Program-made: the position numbers and the translations under genes
In this document: positions 1-8,969 of the stretch, piece by piece
How positions within the stretch are numbered: the stretch's first letter is position 1
Layout: each line of letters opens with the position of its first letter
The notes under the pieces: model-generated
Databases searched by the model: none
What the model saw: the letters and a program-made list of their open reading frames with translations, nothing else
What the model was told of the DNA's origin: nothing
NCBI RefSeq assembly: GCF_937863595.1
Contig: NZ_CALMGQ010000035.1
Location: 1 to 32,614 of the forward strand
Direction of reading: 5' to 3'
Origin: an uncultured Cytophaga sp.
GTDB taxonomy: Bacteria; Bacteroidota; Bacteroidia; Cytophagales; Cytophagaceae
DNA: 32,614 nucleotides

Positions 1-955
1 CTCCTTGTCCCCATCCTTCTATAGCGCCAGCTGTACTTGTTTCAACAGCTGTCCCTGCTTCAACAGTTGCATCTGCTACCCTATTGGGGAGATTTGGCAA
101 TGCAAATTTATTCTGTATTTGAACAGGAGTCAGCCCCTCAATTTCTGATGCAGCCATAACCCATCTACCTTCCATATTAGTAACGCCTTCTGTATATACT
201 CTAACAAATTGTTCAGTAGATGTCAATGTTTCATTATATACTTCCGTTCCAGGTGCATAAGGAGGCTTTGCACCACTTGCTGCTGCTGCTGCGTTTGCCT
301 GTTCAGCAGTTTGAGTAGAATTTACAACTCTAGTTGGCCCAACTTCTATTGTAAACTTGCCTTTCCCAAATAAGCGACTCAAACCTCTTTGAATAGGACC
401 GCTTAATTTGGCACCTGCATAACCTAAACCAGCTCCCAAACCAGCTGAAATCCCTAATTGCCCATAGCTAAATTTATCCTGATCCCCTGTGGCTATATCT
501 AAACCTTGATGAGCAGCATTTCCAGCTGCTCCTGACAATGCTCCAGCTGCTATTATCGCGACAGTTCCTGTACCTGCAGTTGCTACTGTTATATCAAATA
601 TTGCTCCTGCGACTGCTCCAGAAACTACTCCTTTACCAACCCCTGCCCAAATATTATCTCCCTTAACTGCTGCAATTGTTCCACCTATTATTCCTCCAAC
701 TGCAGCGCCAATGATTGTCCCTAAAAATTCTCCATCTTTATCAATAATTGTTAACGGACTGTTAGCTGCAAATGAATATGGTGAATATGCAGGATACCAA
801 TTATACTTTGGATCCACCGCTAGCCATCTGCCTAATCGAGCGTCATAGATACGTGCTCCAAAATCATAGCCGCCAGTTGCAAGACCATCTTCATGCTCCT
901 GTCCATTAAACCCATATCTCTATCCATTCCTTCTGCCATCTGCAGCAGGACTCCA
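1..955 (-). pseudogene. RHS-repeat core and C-terminal tip, 5'-truncated, runs off left edge
   Basis: Reading leftward from the stop of the TPR-CHAT gene, the same frame encodes WSPAADGRRNG, a TAG (920-922), then RYGFNGQE and DFGARIYDARLGRWLAVDP, the hallmark of the RHS-repeat-associated core domain. After the core come a Gly/Ala-rich hydrophobic stretch (IIGAAVGGIIGG and similar, about 720-500) and a variable tip containing RWVMAASEIEGLTP and IQNKFALPNLPN, which continues off the window. No RHS repeats, signal peptide or plausible start codon precede it, so this is an orphan tip of a polymorphic toxin rather than a whole gene. The TAG differs by one base from the TAT expected in the usual Y-R-Y-G-F-N-G core. 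The toxin activity of the tip cannot be named from what is visible, and any immunity gene would lie outside the window. Confidence 0.75.
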
Positions 956-3900
956 CTAATCCAACCCTACCAATACAAATGCACCCCAATAAATAGGTTC
1001 TTTATATTTATTGAGAATATAAATTTTAGCATCGTATAATGCTTGGCGCTTATTCCCTGTATTCAACCAATTCGTATAAAATTGATTTAACAAATCTGCT
1101 GTAACCTCATCGGACACTTTAAATAAACTCATGATAACATTTTTAGAACCTGCTACAATAAAGGCGCGTTGCAATCCAAATACACCTTCTCCTAATTGTA
1201 CATCACCTAAGCCTGTTTCGCAGGCACTCAGCAATACCAACTCTGTATTATCAAAATCTAAATTCATTGCTTCGTAGGCCGTTAATAATCCATCTTGGCT
1301 ATTGAAATCTACATTACTAGGGTCGTTAATTAATTCACCTCCGTTTACCATTAACAAACCAGATCTATACAAGGGATTTTGAGAAGCTTCATTTTCCAAT
1401 TCAGAGTCGAAGCCTGATTGTTTCATATCTGGCAAGAAATAACCATGTGTGGCAATATGGAAAAATCGCGGACTCTTAAGAGATTTAATTTTTTCTTCTG
1501 TTGCTGCACCTTCAACATATAAATCCGAAGGGATACCCTTTGATTTCAACAATGCATTTATCCCCTTTGCTTCTCTTTCAGAACCGGGTAACTGTGGTAT
1601 TGTTTTATCGTAATCTTCAGGTAAGGAAACGGGATAATATGTTGGATTACCCACTATGACAATGTTAGAAAACTTAGAAGTGTTATTCTTATCAGAATCT
1701 TTTACTTTTTGTTGTTTTTCATAATATTGCACCAAAACATCTTTTGTGTTTGCAACTTGCACAAACTGACTTTTCTGCAATTGATATTTCCCATCTGAAC
1801 TTTTAAGTGTTTCTAAATTTAATTGATTATAAACACCTTCTGGTGAGATAAATAAACGCGTTTTAGTTATTGGCAATGCATCTTGAATACGTTGCCAATA
1901 CACACCATATGATATCTTATCATCAATATTAAACTTCATCGAATTGCGATAGTACTTAATATATTTATGTTCCATTGCATTCCCATCTAACATCACCACC
2001 ATCTCTGGATAGGACTTAATTTCCTTATGCACAATTAAGGCTGCATATATTACAGAATCTGTAAAACTAGTTGTAAAATTTCTGAAGCGAATAATTTCAA
2101 TTGCAGCTTCCTCATTATTAAGTGTAGATTTCAATTGCTTCCAATCAAACACCAGCTTTGTTTCATAACTTTTTGCAAATAATCCCGAAGATTCAGACAG
2201 ATATTTCTCTAAATTTTCAATGTCTTTTTGCAATGCAGTTTTATCAATTCCATTTTCTTGAATTTGAGTATTACTCATAGATAAAATCGTAGAATAAAAC
2301 TCCTTTTTACCAAGCCATGATTGATACGCGTCAATTAAGGGTTGATTACCGCTATTTAAAATACGTTGTCGTACCTTTATAGAAGCATTTAACATCAATG
2401 CTTTTGTTGCAATGGTCATGTCGTACACATTACCTATCAACTCTGGATTCGCATCTTTAAGTTGATATGCCATTGAACAATAAAATTCAAAATCGGCTTT
2501 AATATTGTTCCACGATTTCATTTTTTCTCGTTCACTCAATGCAGGAAACTGCACTTGAATAAAAGTTAAATACGATTTTATTGCTTCATCATACGCTCTT
2601 ATTGCATTCGGATAATCTTTTAAAATAAAATACATTTGTCCACTTTTAGAAAGTGCTTTTGTATAATCTGGGTGCGTAGTGCTAAACGAAGACGCATAAA
2701 TTTCTTTTGATTTCAAAAAAGATGTATTTGCATCCGTATATTTTTGTTTTTTATAAAAAACCAATCCCTTTAAATAAAAATAATCTGCGGCATGTCTATC
2801 TGTAGCACCAAACTTAGCTAACCATATTTTATTTGCAGCTTCTAGGTTTTTATCGGCCAAATCAATTTTGCCAGTTTCTAAATAAAAGAGGGAAATATTT
2901 TTTAATACTTCCGCGTAAATAGGCGTATTCTCATTCAATTCAGTTCTAATTGTAGTAAGAGCAGATAAAAATAACTGTTCAATTTCAGTATTGGAACCTT
3001 TGTTATAATATTTGATCAACGCTAAGTCATTTTTTACAAGCGCTACTTGAATGTGATTATCTCCATAAATTTTCCTATAGATATTCATCACAGTTATAAC
3101 TGTAACTTGTGCATTATTATAATCTCCAATTGCAGCATGTATATCTGCATATAATTTCAAGGATTCTGCATAACGGATGGAATTGACACCAAATGTTTTT
3201 TTACAAATATCCATTGCTCTGTTGGCATATTTTTCTGCTCGAGCATAATCTCCTTTTATAAAATATAAATAACCAATTTGGTTAAATGGATTTATTAAAC
3301 TTCTATTATCTACTCCGAATCGTTTTTCTCTTAATGAAATAGATTTCAATAAAGTTTCTTCCGTTTCTTGATATTTACCAATATGTATATACAAAATTGC
3401 AAGTTCTTCAATAGATGAAGAAAGCTTAGACGATTTCAAGGTACGCTTCGATAATTTAAATGCCATTTTTAAATTCTTTTCAGCATCGTCATACAAGCCT
3501 TCAATTATATACAATCTTGCTTGCGTTTCCAATACTGAAGCGTATTCTAAATTATCTTTAGATGTTGCTTTAGCTACATACAATGCTAATGCTTCACCCA
3601 ACTTTGTATCTGCAACTCCATAATTACCTTTGTAGATATCTATATTTGCTTGCTTTTGCAATGCAGTACCATATTGTACACTCATCTTACCAAATCTCTT
3701 TTCAACAATTGCTGTAGCCTCTAAAGAAACTTTTTGAGCATCATCAAATCTGTCTGTCAATTCAAAAAGATTTATTTCTTGATACAAATAGGTAATGAAT
3801 TTAACATGTTGATGATCGATCGCTTTACTTACAATTTCATTTAAACTATATTTATAAGTAGTTTCTGCTTCTTTAAATTTATCTGTATAGTTTACATAAT

Positions 3901-5221
3901 ACGTAGCTCTATCCAATAGCTGCATGTGATAATTTGGAGCGTCCTCTCCCAATAATGTTGCTTTAATTTTTGTAGCTTCATCTAAGGCAGCCTCTGCTTC
4001 ATCGTATTGATCCATTTCAATATAGGCATCTGCCAATAAATCCAAAAAATTAGCTCTGTCTAAATGTATTAATGGTATCATATTGGGCTTTTCAAGTATT
4101 ACATTAATATTTTTCGCAACACTAGTCCAATTTTGATTAATCACATTTTGTTGAATTTCTACAAATAACACTTTACTATAATAATAATTATCTTTCCCGT
4201 AATATCGATTTACACGAACTTCAAACATTTCAGACTTCGTTCTGTAATCGCTTCCGTTCCCAACAAGTTTGTAGGTTGGAATTAAATATTCAAAAATACG
4301 AATAGCCTCTCTACTGTAATTTTGATAACGACCACCTTTCGTTGTTAATAAGGTTTCATATGCATTATCAAATAATTTATTAGCAGTTTTAATATCACCT
4401 AACGTTTCAGCCAATCGCCCTTTATACAACAACGTTTCTACGTAGGACACATCTTTATCTCCTATATTATTTTTTATCCATTGTTGAGCAATAGTTAATA
4501 TTGAATCGGTGGAAGCATATCGACCATTATCTAAATACATTTCTGCCTGCATGTTCAACATGCGCGCATAATTCCGCTTGCGTAAAAACAACTCTTTGCT
4601 AGATACTTTTACAACTTTAGGTTTCCCTGTTTTAGGATCGACACCCATTTCACTTTTAACGAGACTTCTTTTACTAAATGATAAAATTTCATTTAAGTTT
4701 TTTTGGGCTTTGATGTAAAAGCCTTGTCGATAAAAAGTAATTACCGAACTTTTCTTTAATCCGTAATACAAACTAGAATCTTTTAAACTTCCTTTTTGAA
4801 TTATTGCATAGGCATCGTTTAAATAATTAGATGCTTTCACATAATCACCATAGGAGATATAAGTTTCAATCGCACAATTAATAGCTTTTGTATATTGTAA
4901 GAGATCGTCTTTCTCTGCCTTTTGAAGTTCACGATCACCTTTAAACATGAATTCTTCGTACATGGTGAAGTTTCCATCAAGTTCTGCACCCTTGGCTTTC
5001 AAAAAATAAGCGCGAGACAATACTAATGAATTAGACTTTTTATCGTTTGAAATTGAATTAATTAAAATATCATTTGAACGAAGCCCTAATTTATAGTCTC
5101 CTTTTTCATAATACAGTTCAATTTTTTCAAAGGAAGATTCGTATGTATCACCTGCAGCATTCGAATAAAAAAACAGTAGAATGCAAAACGCAGATAAAGT
5201 AATTTTTAAAAAAGAGTTCAT
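956..5221 (-). CDS. Exported TPR-repeat CHAT-domain (caspase-like) protein
   Basis: A 1421-residue protein with an N-terminal signal peptide (hydrophobic core ITLSAFCILLFF, cleavage near residue 23). Roughly residues 30-930 are tandem tetratricopeptide repeats, the middle ones about 42 residues long and resembling kinesin-light-chain TPRs (GDYARAEKYANRAMDICKKT). The C-terminal 350-400 residues form a CHAT domain, a clan CD peptidase related to caspases and separase. The catalytic dyad is visible as H1259 in FFHIATHGYF and C1334 in LLSACETGLGD. CHAT proteins are usually intracellular effectors or sensors; the signal peptide without a T9SS tail puts this one in the periplasm or at the envelope. 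Its start is preceded by a 92-bp gap after the glycan operon, so it may have its own promoter. The RHS tip follows its stop codon directly. Substrate unknown. Confidence 0.9.
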   Translation of the reverse strand: MNSFLKITLSAFCILLFFYSNAAGDTYESSFEKIELYYEKGDYKLGLRSNDILINSISNDKKSNSLVLSRAYFLKAKGAELDGNFTMYEEFMFKGDRELQKAEKDDLLQYTKAINCAIETYISYGDYVKASNYLNDAYAIIQKGSLKDSSLYYGLKKSSVITFYRQGFYIKAQKNLNEILSFSKRSLVKSEMGVDPKTGKPKVVKVSSKELFLRKRNYARMLNMQAEMYLDNGRYASTDSILTIAQQWIKNNIGDKDVSYVETLLYKGRLAETLGDIKTANKLFDNAYETLLTTKGGRYQNYSREAIRIFEYLIPTYKLVGNGSDYRTKSEMFEVRVNRYYGKDNYYYSKVLFVEIQQNVINQNWTSVAKNINVILEKPNMIPLIHLDRANFLDLLADAYIEMDQYDEAEAALDEATKIKATLLGEDAPNYHMQLLDRATYYVNYTDKFKEAETTYKYSLNEIVSKAIDHQHVKFITYLYQEINLFELTDRFDDAQKVSLEATAIVEKRFGKMSVQYGTALQKQANIDIYKGNYGVADTKLGEALALYVAKATSKDNLEYASVLETQARLYIIEGLYDDAEKNLKMAFKLSKRTLKSSKLSSSIEELAILYIHIGKYQETEETLLKSISLREKRFGVDNRSLINPFNQIGYLYFIKGDYARAEKYANRAMDICKKTFGVNSIRYAESLKLYADIHAAIGDYNNAQVTVITVMNIYRKIYGDNHIQVALVKNDLALIKYYNKGSNTEIEQLFLSALTTIRTELNENTPIYAEVLKNISLFYLETGKIDLADKNLEAANKIWLAKFGATDRHAADYFYLKGLVFYKKQKYTDANTSFLKSKEIYASSFSTTHPDYTKALSKSGQMYFILKDYPNAIRAYDEAIKSYLTFIQVQFPALSEREKMKSWNNIKADFEFYCSMAYQLKDANPELIGNVYDMTIATKALMLNASIKVRQRILNSGNQPLIDAYQSWLGKKEFYSTILSMSNTQIQENGIDKTALQKDIENLEKYLSESSGLFAKSYETKLVFDWKQLKSTLNNEEAAIEIIRFRNFTTSFTDSVIYAALIVHKEIKSYPEMVVMLDGNAMEHKYIKYYRNSMKFNIDDKISYGVYWQRIQDALPITKTRLFISPEGVYNQLNLETLKSSDGKYQLQKSQFVQVANTKDVLVQYYEKQQKVKDSDKNNTSKFSNIVIVGNPTYYPVSLPEDYDKTIPQLPGSEREAKGINALLKSKGIPSDLYVEGAATEEKIKSLKSPRFFHIATHGYFLPDMKQSGFDSELENEASQNPLYRSGLLMVNGGELINDPSNVDFNSQDGLLTAYEAMNLDFDNTELVLLSACETGLGDVQLGEGVFGLQRAFIVAGSKNVIMSLFKVSDEVTADLLNQFYTNWLNTGNKRQALYDAKIYILNKYKEPIYWGAFVLVGLD

Positions 5222-5313
5222 TTTTGAAAGGGTTAATTACACCCTACAAGTTCTTAAAAAAGGAATCAACTGACAAGTATTGAGAACGAATAAAATTCCA
5301 ATAGTTGTATATT

Positions 5314-6420
5314 TCAAAGACAATCCTTAATTATATCAACAATGTGAATAACATCTGATTCAGTAAGTTGCGTACCCGATGGCAAAGAAAGTCCTCTATC
5401 GAAAATCTGATCCGCATTTCCATTTGAATAAAAAACGGACTTTTTAAAAACAGGTTGCTGATGCATGGGATTCCACAAACGCCTACTCTCAATATTATTT
5501 TCAGCTAATACTTGCTGAATCTTTTCTGGGGAATAATTATAAGGCAACAGAATACATGTAAGCCAAGCATTATCAAACCCTATACTTGAATATTTAACTG
5601 TTATGATACTTGGAAGATATTTTGCGTACCAATCACGAATGAGTCTTTTCTTTGCAACCTTTACTTCTAATTGTTCAAGTTGTCCGCGCACAATAGCTGC
5701 ATTCACATTACACATGCGATAATTATATCCTACATGCACATGTTCGTAAAATGTATTATCTTCTTTAGCTTGATTTGACAACAGATCCATGCGATTATAT
5801 AGACGCACATCTTCTGTAAAAATGGCACCACCATTTCCGCCTGTTGTAATTTTATTTCCATTAAAAGACGTAATACCTATTGCCGAAAAAGTGCCTAAGG
5901 CTTTATCTTTATACGTAGAACCTAAAGATTCTGCAGCGTCTTCTATAATTGCTAAATTATACTTTTGAGCAAGCAGAATAATTTTATCAAGTTGCGCGGG
6001 ATAGCCATAGATATGGGCAAGTATAATAGCTTTTGGTTTTTGATTTTGTCGAAGCGAATCAATAATAGCTTGTTCTAGTAATTCCGGATCTATATTCCAT
6101 GTGAGCAATTCACAATCAATAAATACAGGAATTGCTTTTTGATAACACATAGGAAATACAGTTGCTGCAAAGGTAAACGTGGGGCAAAAAACAATATCCC
6201 CTTCAGAAATATCTAATGCAAGTAGTGCCAAATGTATGGCCGAAGTACCTGAATTAACCGGCAGTATATATGTTGAGCTACTTATCTTTTTCAAGTCCAC
6301 TTTCAAGGCCTCTAAATGCGTACCAACAGAAGATACCCAATTAGTAACAAGAGCATCTTGTACATATTTCAACTCATTCCCTGTTAAATCGGGTGGAGAT
6401 AAATATATACGTTTATTCAT
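5314..6420 (-). CDS. DegT/DnrJ/EryC1/StrS-family PLP-dependent sugar aminotransferase (PglE/EpsN-like)
   Basis: A 368-residue fold-type I aminotransferase of the sugar nucleotide class. Visible are the phosphate-binding NSGTSAIHLAL (about 56-66), the PLP-nitrogen aspartate in IIEDAAESLGS (D161), and the Schiff-base lysine K190 in SFNGNKITTGG. The family transfers an amino group from glutamate to a 4-keto-6-deoxy nucleotide sugar. It lies 3 nt behind the acetyltransferase gene and is third in an operon of phosphoglycosyl transferase, acetyltransferase and aminotransferase, the order of the PglC-D-E and EpsL-M-N sets. That context favours UDP-4-amino-4,6-dideoxy-GlcNAc synthesis, the step before bacillosamine. 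The exact sugar is an inference. Length is normal for the family. Confidence 0.92.
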   Translation of the reverse strand: MNKRIYLSPPDLTGNELKYVQDALVTNWVSSVGTHLEALKVDLKKISSSTYILPVNSGTSAIHLALLALDISEGDIVFCPTFTFAATVFPMCYQKAIPVFIDCELLTWNIDPELLEQAIIDSLRQNQKPKAIILAHIYGYPAQLDKIILLAQKYNLAIIEDAAESLGSTYKDKALGTFSAIGITSFNGNKITTGGNGGAIFTEDVRLYNRMDLLSNQAKEDNTFYEHVHVGYNYRMCNVNAAIVRGQLEQLEVKVAKKRLIRDWYAKYLPSIITVKYSSIGFDNAWLTCILLPYNYSPEKIQQVLAENNIESRRLWNPMHQQPVFKKSVFYSNGNADQIFDRGLSLPSGTQLTESDVIHIVDIIKDCL

Positions 6421-6423
6421 ATG

Positions 6424-7029
6424 CTATTTACGAACTAGTGTGCGGATAATTTTACCTGGAACACCTACAACCATTGAATAATCTGGAATATCTTGAATAA
6501 TTACTGCCCCAGCACCAATTACGCACCATTTGCCAATATGCTTACCTGGTATAACAGTTGAACCTGCACCAATATGTGTACCTTCATCAATACGAACTTC
6601 TGCACACAAGGTAACATTAGATGACAAATGTATAAAATCACCTAATGTACAGTCATGTTCAACAATTGAGTTGGAGTTTAAAATGCAGTGATTGCCAACA
6701 GAAGATCCAGCATTAACTATAGCACCTGGCATAACAACAGTACCTTCGCCAATGGTTGATGACGGTGATACAACAGATGCGCTATGTATTGCCTTCCCAA
6801 ACGAATGCTTTACTTTAGATACAATTTTTTTACGAATCAAATTATCCCCAATACTTATAATGAGCAGTTCGCTAGGTTTGTGTTCAGGCTTGTAATAACC
6901 AACTACAGGAATTTGATCTAATTTTATCAAATCAGGATTATCGTCAAAAATATCTGTTACTACCCCACCAGAAGTACTTACACAATCTTTCACTACTCTA
7001 GCATGACCACTGGCTCCATATAATAACAT
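6424..7029 (-). CDS. Sugar O/N-acetyltransferase, left-handed beta-helix (PglD/EpsM-like)
   Basis: A 201-residue protein. The N-terminus MLLYGASGHARVV is the Rossmann-like nucleotide-sugar binding loop of the PglD/NeuD family. Residues from about 85 show hexapeptide repeats ([LIV]GxxxxI) ending in VVGVPGKII, typical of the trimeric left-handed beta-helix acetyl-CoA enzymes. H125 in SIVEHDCTLGD aligns with the catalytic histidine of Campylobacter PglD (H125). The expected reaction is acetylation of a UDP-4-amino sugar made by the downstream aminotransferase. The gaps to its neighbours are 3 and 4 nt, so translational coupling is likely. A NeuD-type sialic-acid O-acetyltransferase is the alternative, but the aminotransferase and phosphoglycosyl transferase next door favour PglD. 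Confidence 0.9.
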   Translation of the reverse strand: MLLYGASGHARVVKDCVSTSGGVVTDIFDDNPDLIKLDQIPVVGYYKPEHKPSELLIISIGDNLIRKKIVSKVKHSFGKAIHSASVVSPSSTIGEGTVVMPGAIVNAGSSVGNHCILNSNSIVEHDCTLGDFIHLSSNVTLCAEVRIDEGTHIGAGSTVIPGKHIGKWCVIGAGAVIIQDIPDYSMVVGVPGKIIRTLVRK

Positions 7030-7033
7030 ACGA

Positions 7034-7624
7034 TTATTTTTTAAAAGGTTTCATTGTTTGATTTTCTGATTCGTTTATTTCCGAATATTTTAAAAGTTGA
7101 AAAAACGTTTTGACTAAAATACGCATATCCAATCTAATTGAAACATTCTCCACATAATATATATCCAATTCGAACCTTCGTTCCCAAGTTATTTTATTCC
7201 TTCCATTCACTTGTGCCCAACCCGTAATGCCTGGCTTAACTGTGAACCGTTTAAGCTGTGGTTCCGAATAATATTGGTTATATTCAACCAATAAGGGTCT
7301 TGGACCAATTAAGCTCATCCTACCTATTAGAACGAGAAATAACTGAGGAAGTTCGTCCAAAGATGTAATTCTCAACAATTTTCCATAGGAAGTTGTTCTC
7401 TCAATATCTGAAATGAATGCTGAAGAATCCTCTTTCATGGTTTGGAACTTTAAAAGTTTAAAGGACTGAAGGCCTTTTCCACTCCGTTCTTGAATAAAGA
7501 ATACATTGCCGTAGTAAGCGAAATTTATGATTGAAATCAGTAGCAAAATTGGAGATAAAAAGATTATCCCTCCTGCGGCTACAAAACGGTCCAAAAATAG
7601 CTTAGTAAAATTCGTGTAAAACAT
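7034..7624 (-). CDS. Initiating sugar phosphate transferase (monotopic phosphoglycosyl transferase, PglC/EpsL-like)
   Basis: A 196-residue bacterial sugar transferase (PF02397 type). One N-terminal hydrophobic segment (about 15-35, with the helix-breaking SPILLL) forms the re-entrant membrane anchor. It is followed by the conserved FKLLKFQTM (about 56-63), the catalytic Asp-Glu pair D90-E91 in TSLDELPQL, and IGPRPLL with KPGITGWAQVNGRN. The family moves a sugar-1-phosphate from UDP-sugar to undecaprenyl phosphate, the first membrane step of surface glycan or glycoprotein assembly. The short, single-domain form is the PglC/EpsL type rather than the long WbaP type. It is the first gene of the three-gene minus-strand operon and is divergent from ispE across 67 bp. 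Confidence 0.92.
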   Translation of the reverse strand: MFYTNFTKLFLDRFVAAGGIIFLSPILLLISIINFAYYGNVFFIQERSGKGLQSFKLLKFQTMKEDSSAFISDIERTTSYGKLLRITSLDELPQLFLVLIGRMSLIGPRPLLVEYNQYYSEPQLKRFTVKPGITGWAQVNGRNKITWERRFELDIYYVENVSIRLDMRILVKTFFQLLKYSEINESENQTMKPFKK

Positions 7625-7661
7625 TCATTTAAAATATGCTACAATATAAATACTTTAATGG

Positions 7662-7669
7662 TAATTTTG
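7662..7669 (+). promoter_or_regulatory. Candidate Bacteroidota -7 promoter box (TAATTTTG) for ispE
   Basis: TAATTTTG fits the Bacteroidota TAnnTTTG consensus exactly and lies 22 nt before the ispE ATG, in the divergent gap with the sugar transferase gene. I do not see a clear TTTG -33 box at the usual distance, so this is a weak call. Confidence 0.35.
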
Positions 7670-7691
7670 ATGATATTTATAAGAGATTAGA

Positions 7692-8504
7692 ATGATTTCA
7701 TTTCCAAATGCCAAAATAAATCTTGGTTTATATGTAACAAACAAACGTTCTGATGGTTTCCACAACATCGAAACGTATTTTTATCCAATTCCTTGGAAAG
7801 ACATTCTTGAAATTATCCCTGCTAGTGAAACATCATTCACACATTCTGGAATTGAAATCCCAGGTAACAGTGCAAGTAATTTATGTCTCAAAACGGTAGA
7901 GTTATTCCAAAAAAGATATTCGATACCACCCGTTCATATTCATTTACATAAAACAATCCCAATTGGCGCAGGCTTAGGCGGAGGCTCATCTGATGCTGCA
8001 TTTACTGCTAAAAGTCTAAATTCATTATTTGATTTAAATCTAAAAACTGAAGAGCTAGAAAACATCATACGACCTTTAGGTAGTGATTGTGCATTCTTTA
8101 TACAAAACACAGCTACCATTGCACTTGAAAAAGGAGATATTTTCACAGAAAAGAATTGTGTAGATATGTCTGAGTATTGGATTTATCTAATCAACCCTGC
8201 TATTCATGTATCTACAAAAGAAGCGTATGCTGGTGTCATTTCACAACCAAATAGAAAACCTATATCTACCATATTAAAACAAGACATTTATACGTGGAAA
8301 AATGAATTAATGAACGATTTTGAATTATCTGTTTTTAAAGCATATCCACAATTAATGGCTATTAAAAATGCTTTATATATCCATGGTGCAACTTATGCTG
8401 CAATGAGTGGTTCAGGTTCTACATTATTTGGAGTTTTTAAAAATAACCCTCAACGAATAAATAACCTCTTTGAAAACGCTTCTCACTTTATAGCTAAATT
8501 GTAA
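7692..8504 (+). CDS. ispE: 4-diphosphocytidyl-2-C-methyl-D-erythritol kinase
   Basis: A 270-residue GHMP kinase. The start MISFPNAKINLGLYV carries the family's N-terminal lysine motif (K8). PIGAGLGGGSSDAAF (about 90-104) is the glycine-rich ATP-binding motif. D132 in PLGSDCAFFI is the probable catalytic base, and MSGSGSTLFGVF near the C-terminus is the third GHMP motif. IspE phosphorylates CDP-methylerythritol in the MEP route to isoprenoid precursors, in the cytoplasm. Length is normal (about 265-290). The small secreted-protein gene begins 30 bp downstream on the same strand, so read-through into the protease pair is possible. Confidence 0.96.
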   Translation: MISFPNAKINLGLYVTNKRSDGFHNIETYFYPIPWKDILEIIPASETSFTHSGIEIPGNSASNLCLKTVELFQKRYSIPPVHIHLHKTIPIGAGLGGGSSDAAFTAKSLNSLFDLNLKTEELENIIRPLGSDCAFFIQNTATIALEKGDIFTEKNCVDMSEYWIYLINPAIHVSTKEAYAGVISQPNRKPISTILKQDIYTWKNELMNDFELSVFKAYPQLMAIKNALYIHGATYAAMSGSGSTLFGVFKNNPQRINNLFENASHFIAKL

Positions 8505-8534
8505 TCAATTACTTTCAACAGCAAATTAAAAAAA

Positions 8535-8969
8535 ATGATTATCAAAACACTCATAGCTCTTTTTTTACTAAACATTTCTATACTTAGTTTTGGACAAACT
8601 ACAACTGTTTCAAAAATAGCTGAAGAGTATATTGAATTTGGTTCAGGTGGGGGCTTTGCTCCTTTATCTAAAAAATACATAGTAACAAAGTCAGGTATTT
8701 TATATGCTTTTCAAACGACACGTTTAATTTCAGATTCAATTACTTTTCAAAAACAAATTTGCAAAAAACAGGTAAATAAAATATACACATTAGCATTAAA
8801 AAAAAACATTCAGGAGTATTCGTATGATCAGCCTGGCAATATGTATCACTACATTCAATTCAATTTCAAAAACAATTCAAACAAAATTAGTTGGGATCCA
8901 AATTCTAACATGGTTCACCCAGACGTAATAAAACTATATAATAAGCTTCTTAAAATATTGAAAATATGA
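8535..8969 (+). CDS. Small secreted protein of unknown function, coupled to the M4 protease
   Basis: A 144-residue protein with a clear signal peptide (LIALFLLNISILSFG, cleavage after about residue 20, leaving QTTTVSK). The mature part contains IEFGSGGGFAPLSKKY, a glycine-rich motif I associate with small exported Bacteroidota proteins of no known function; I cannot place it in a named family. Its TGA overlaps the ATG of the M4 metalloprotease by 4 nt (8966-8969), so the two are almost certainly co-translated. This arrangement suggests a partner of the protease, such as an inhibitor, periplasmic chaperone or accessory subunit. That role is inference only. It lacks a T9SS tail, so it should stay in the periplasm unless it travels with the protease. 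Confidence 0.85.
   Translation: MIIKTLIALFLLNISILSFGQTTTVSKIAEEYIEFGSGGGFAPLSKKYIVTKSGILYAFQTTRLISDSITFQKQICKKQVNKIYTLALKKNIQEYSYDQPGNMYHYIQFNFKNNSNKISWDPNSNMVHPDVIKLYNKLLKILKI

Noticed and set aside
6179..6481. 100-codon plus-strand open frame
   Set aside because: It runs opposite to the well-supported aminotransferase and acetyltransferase genes and has no recognisable features.
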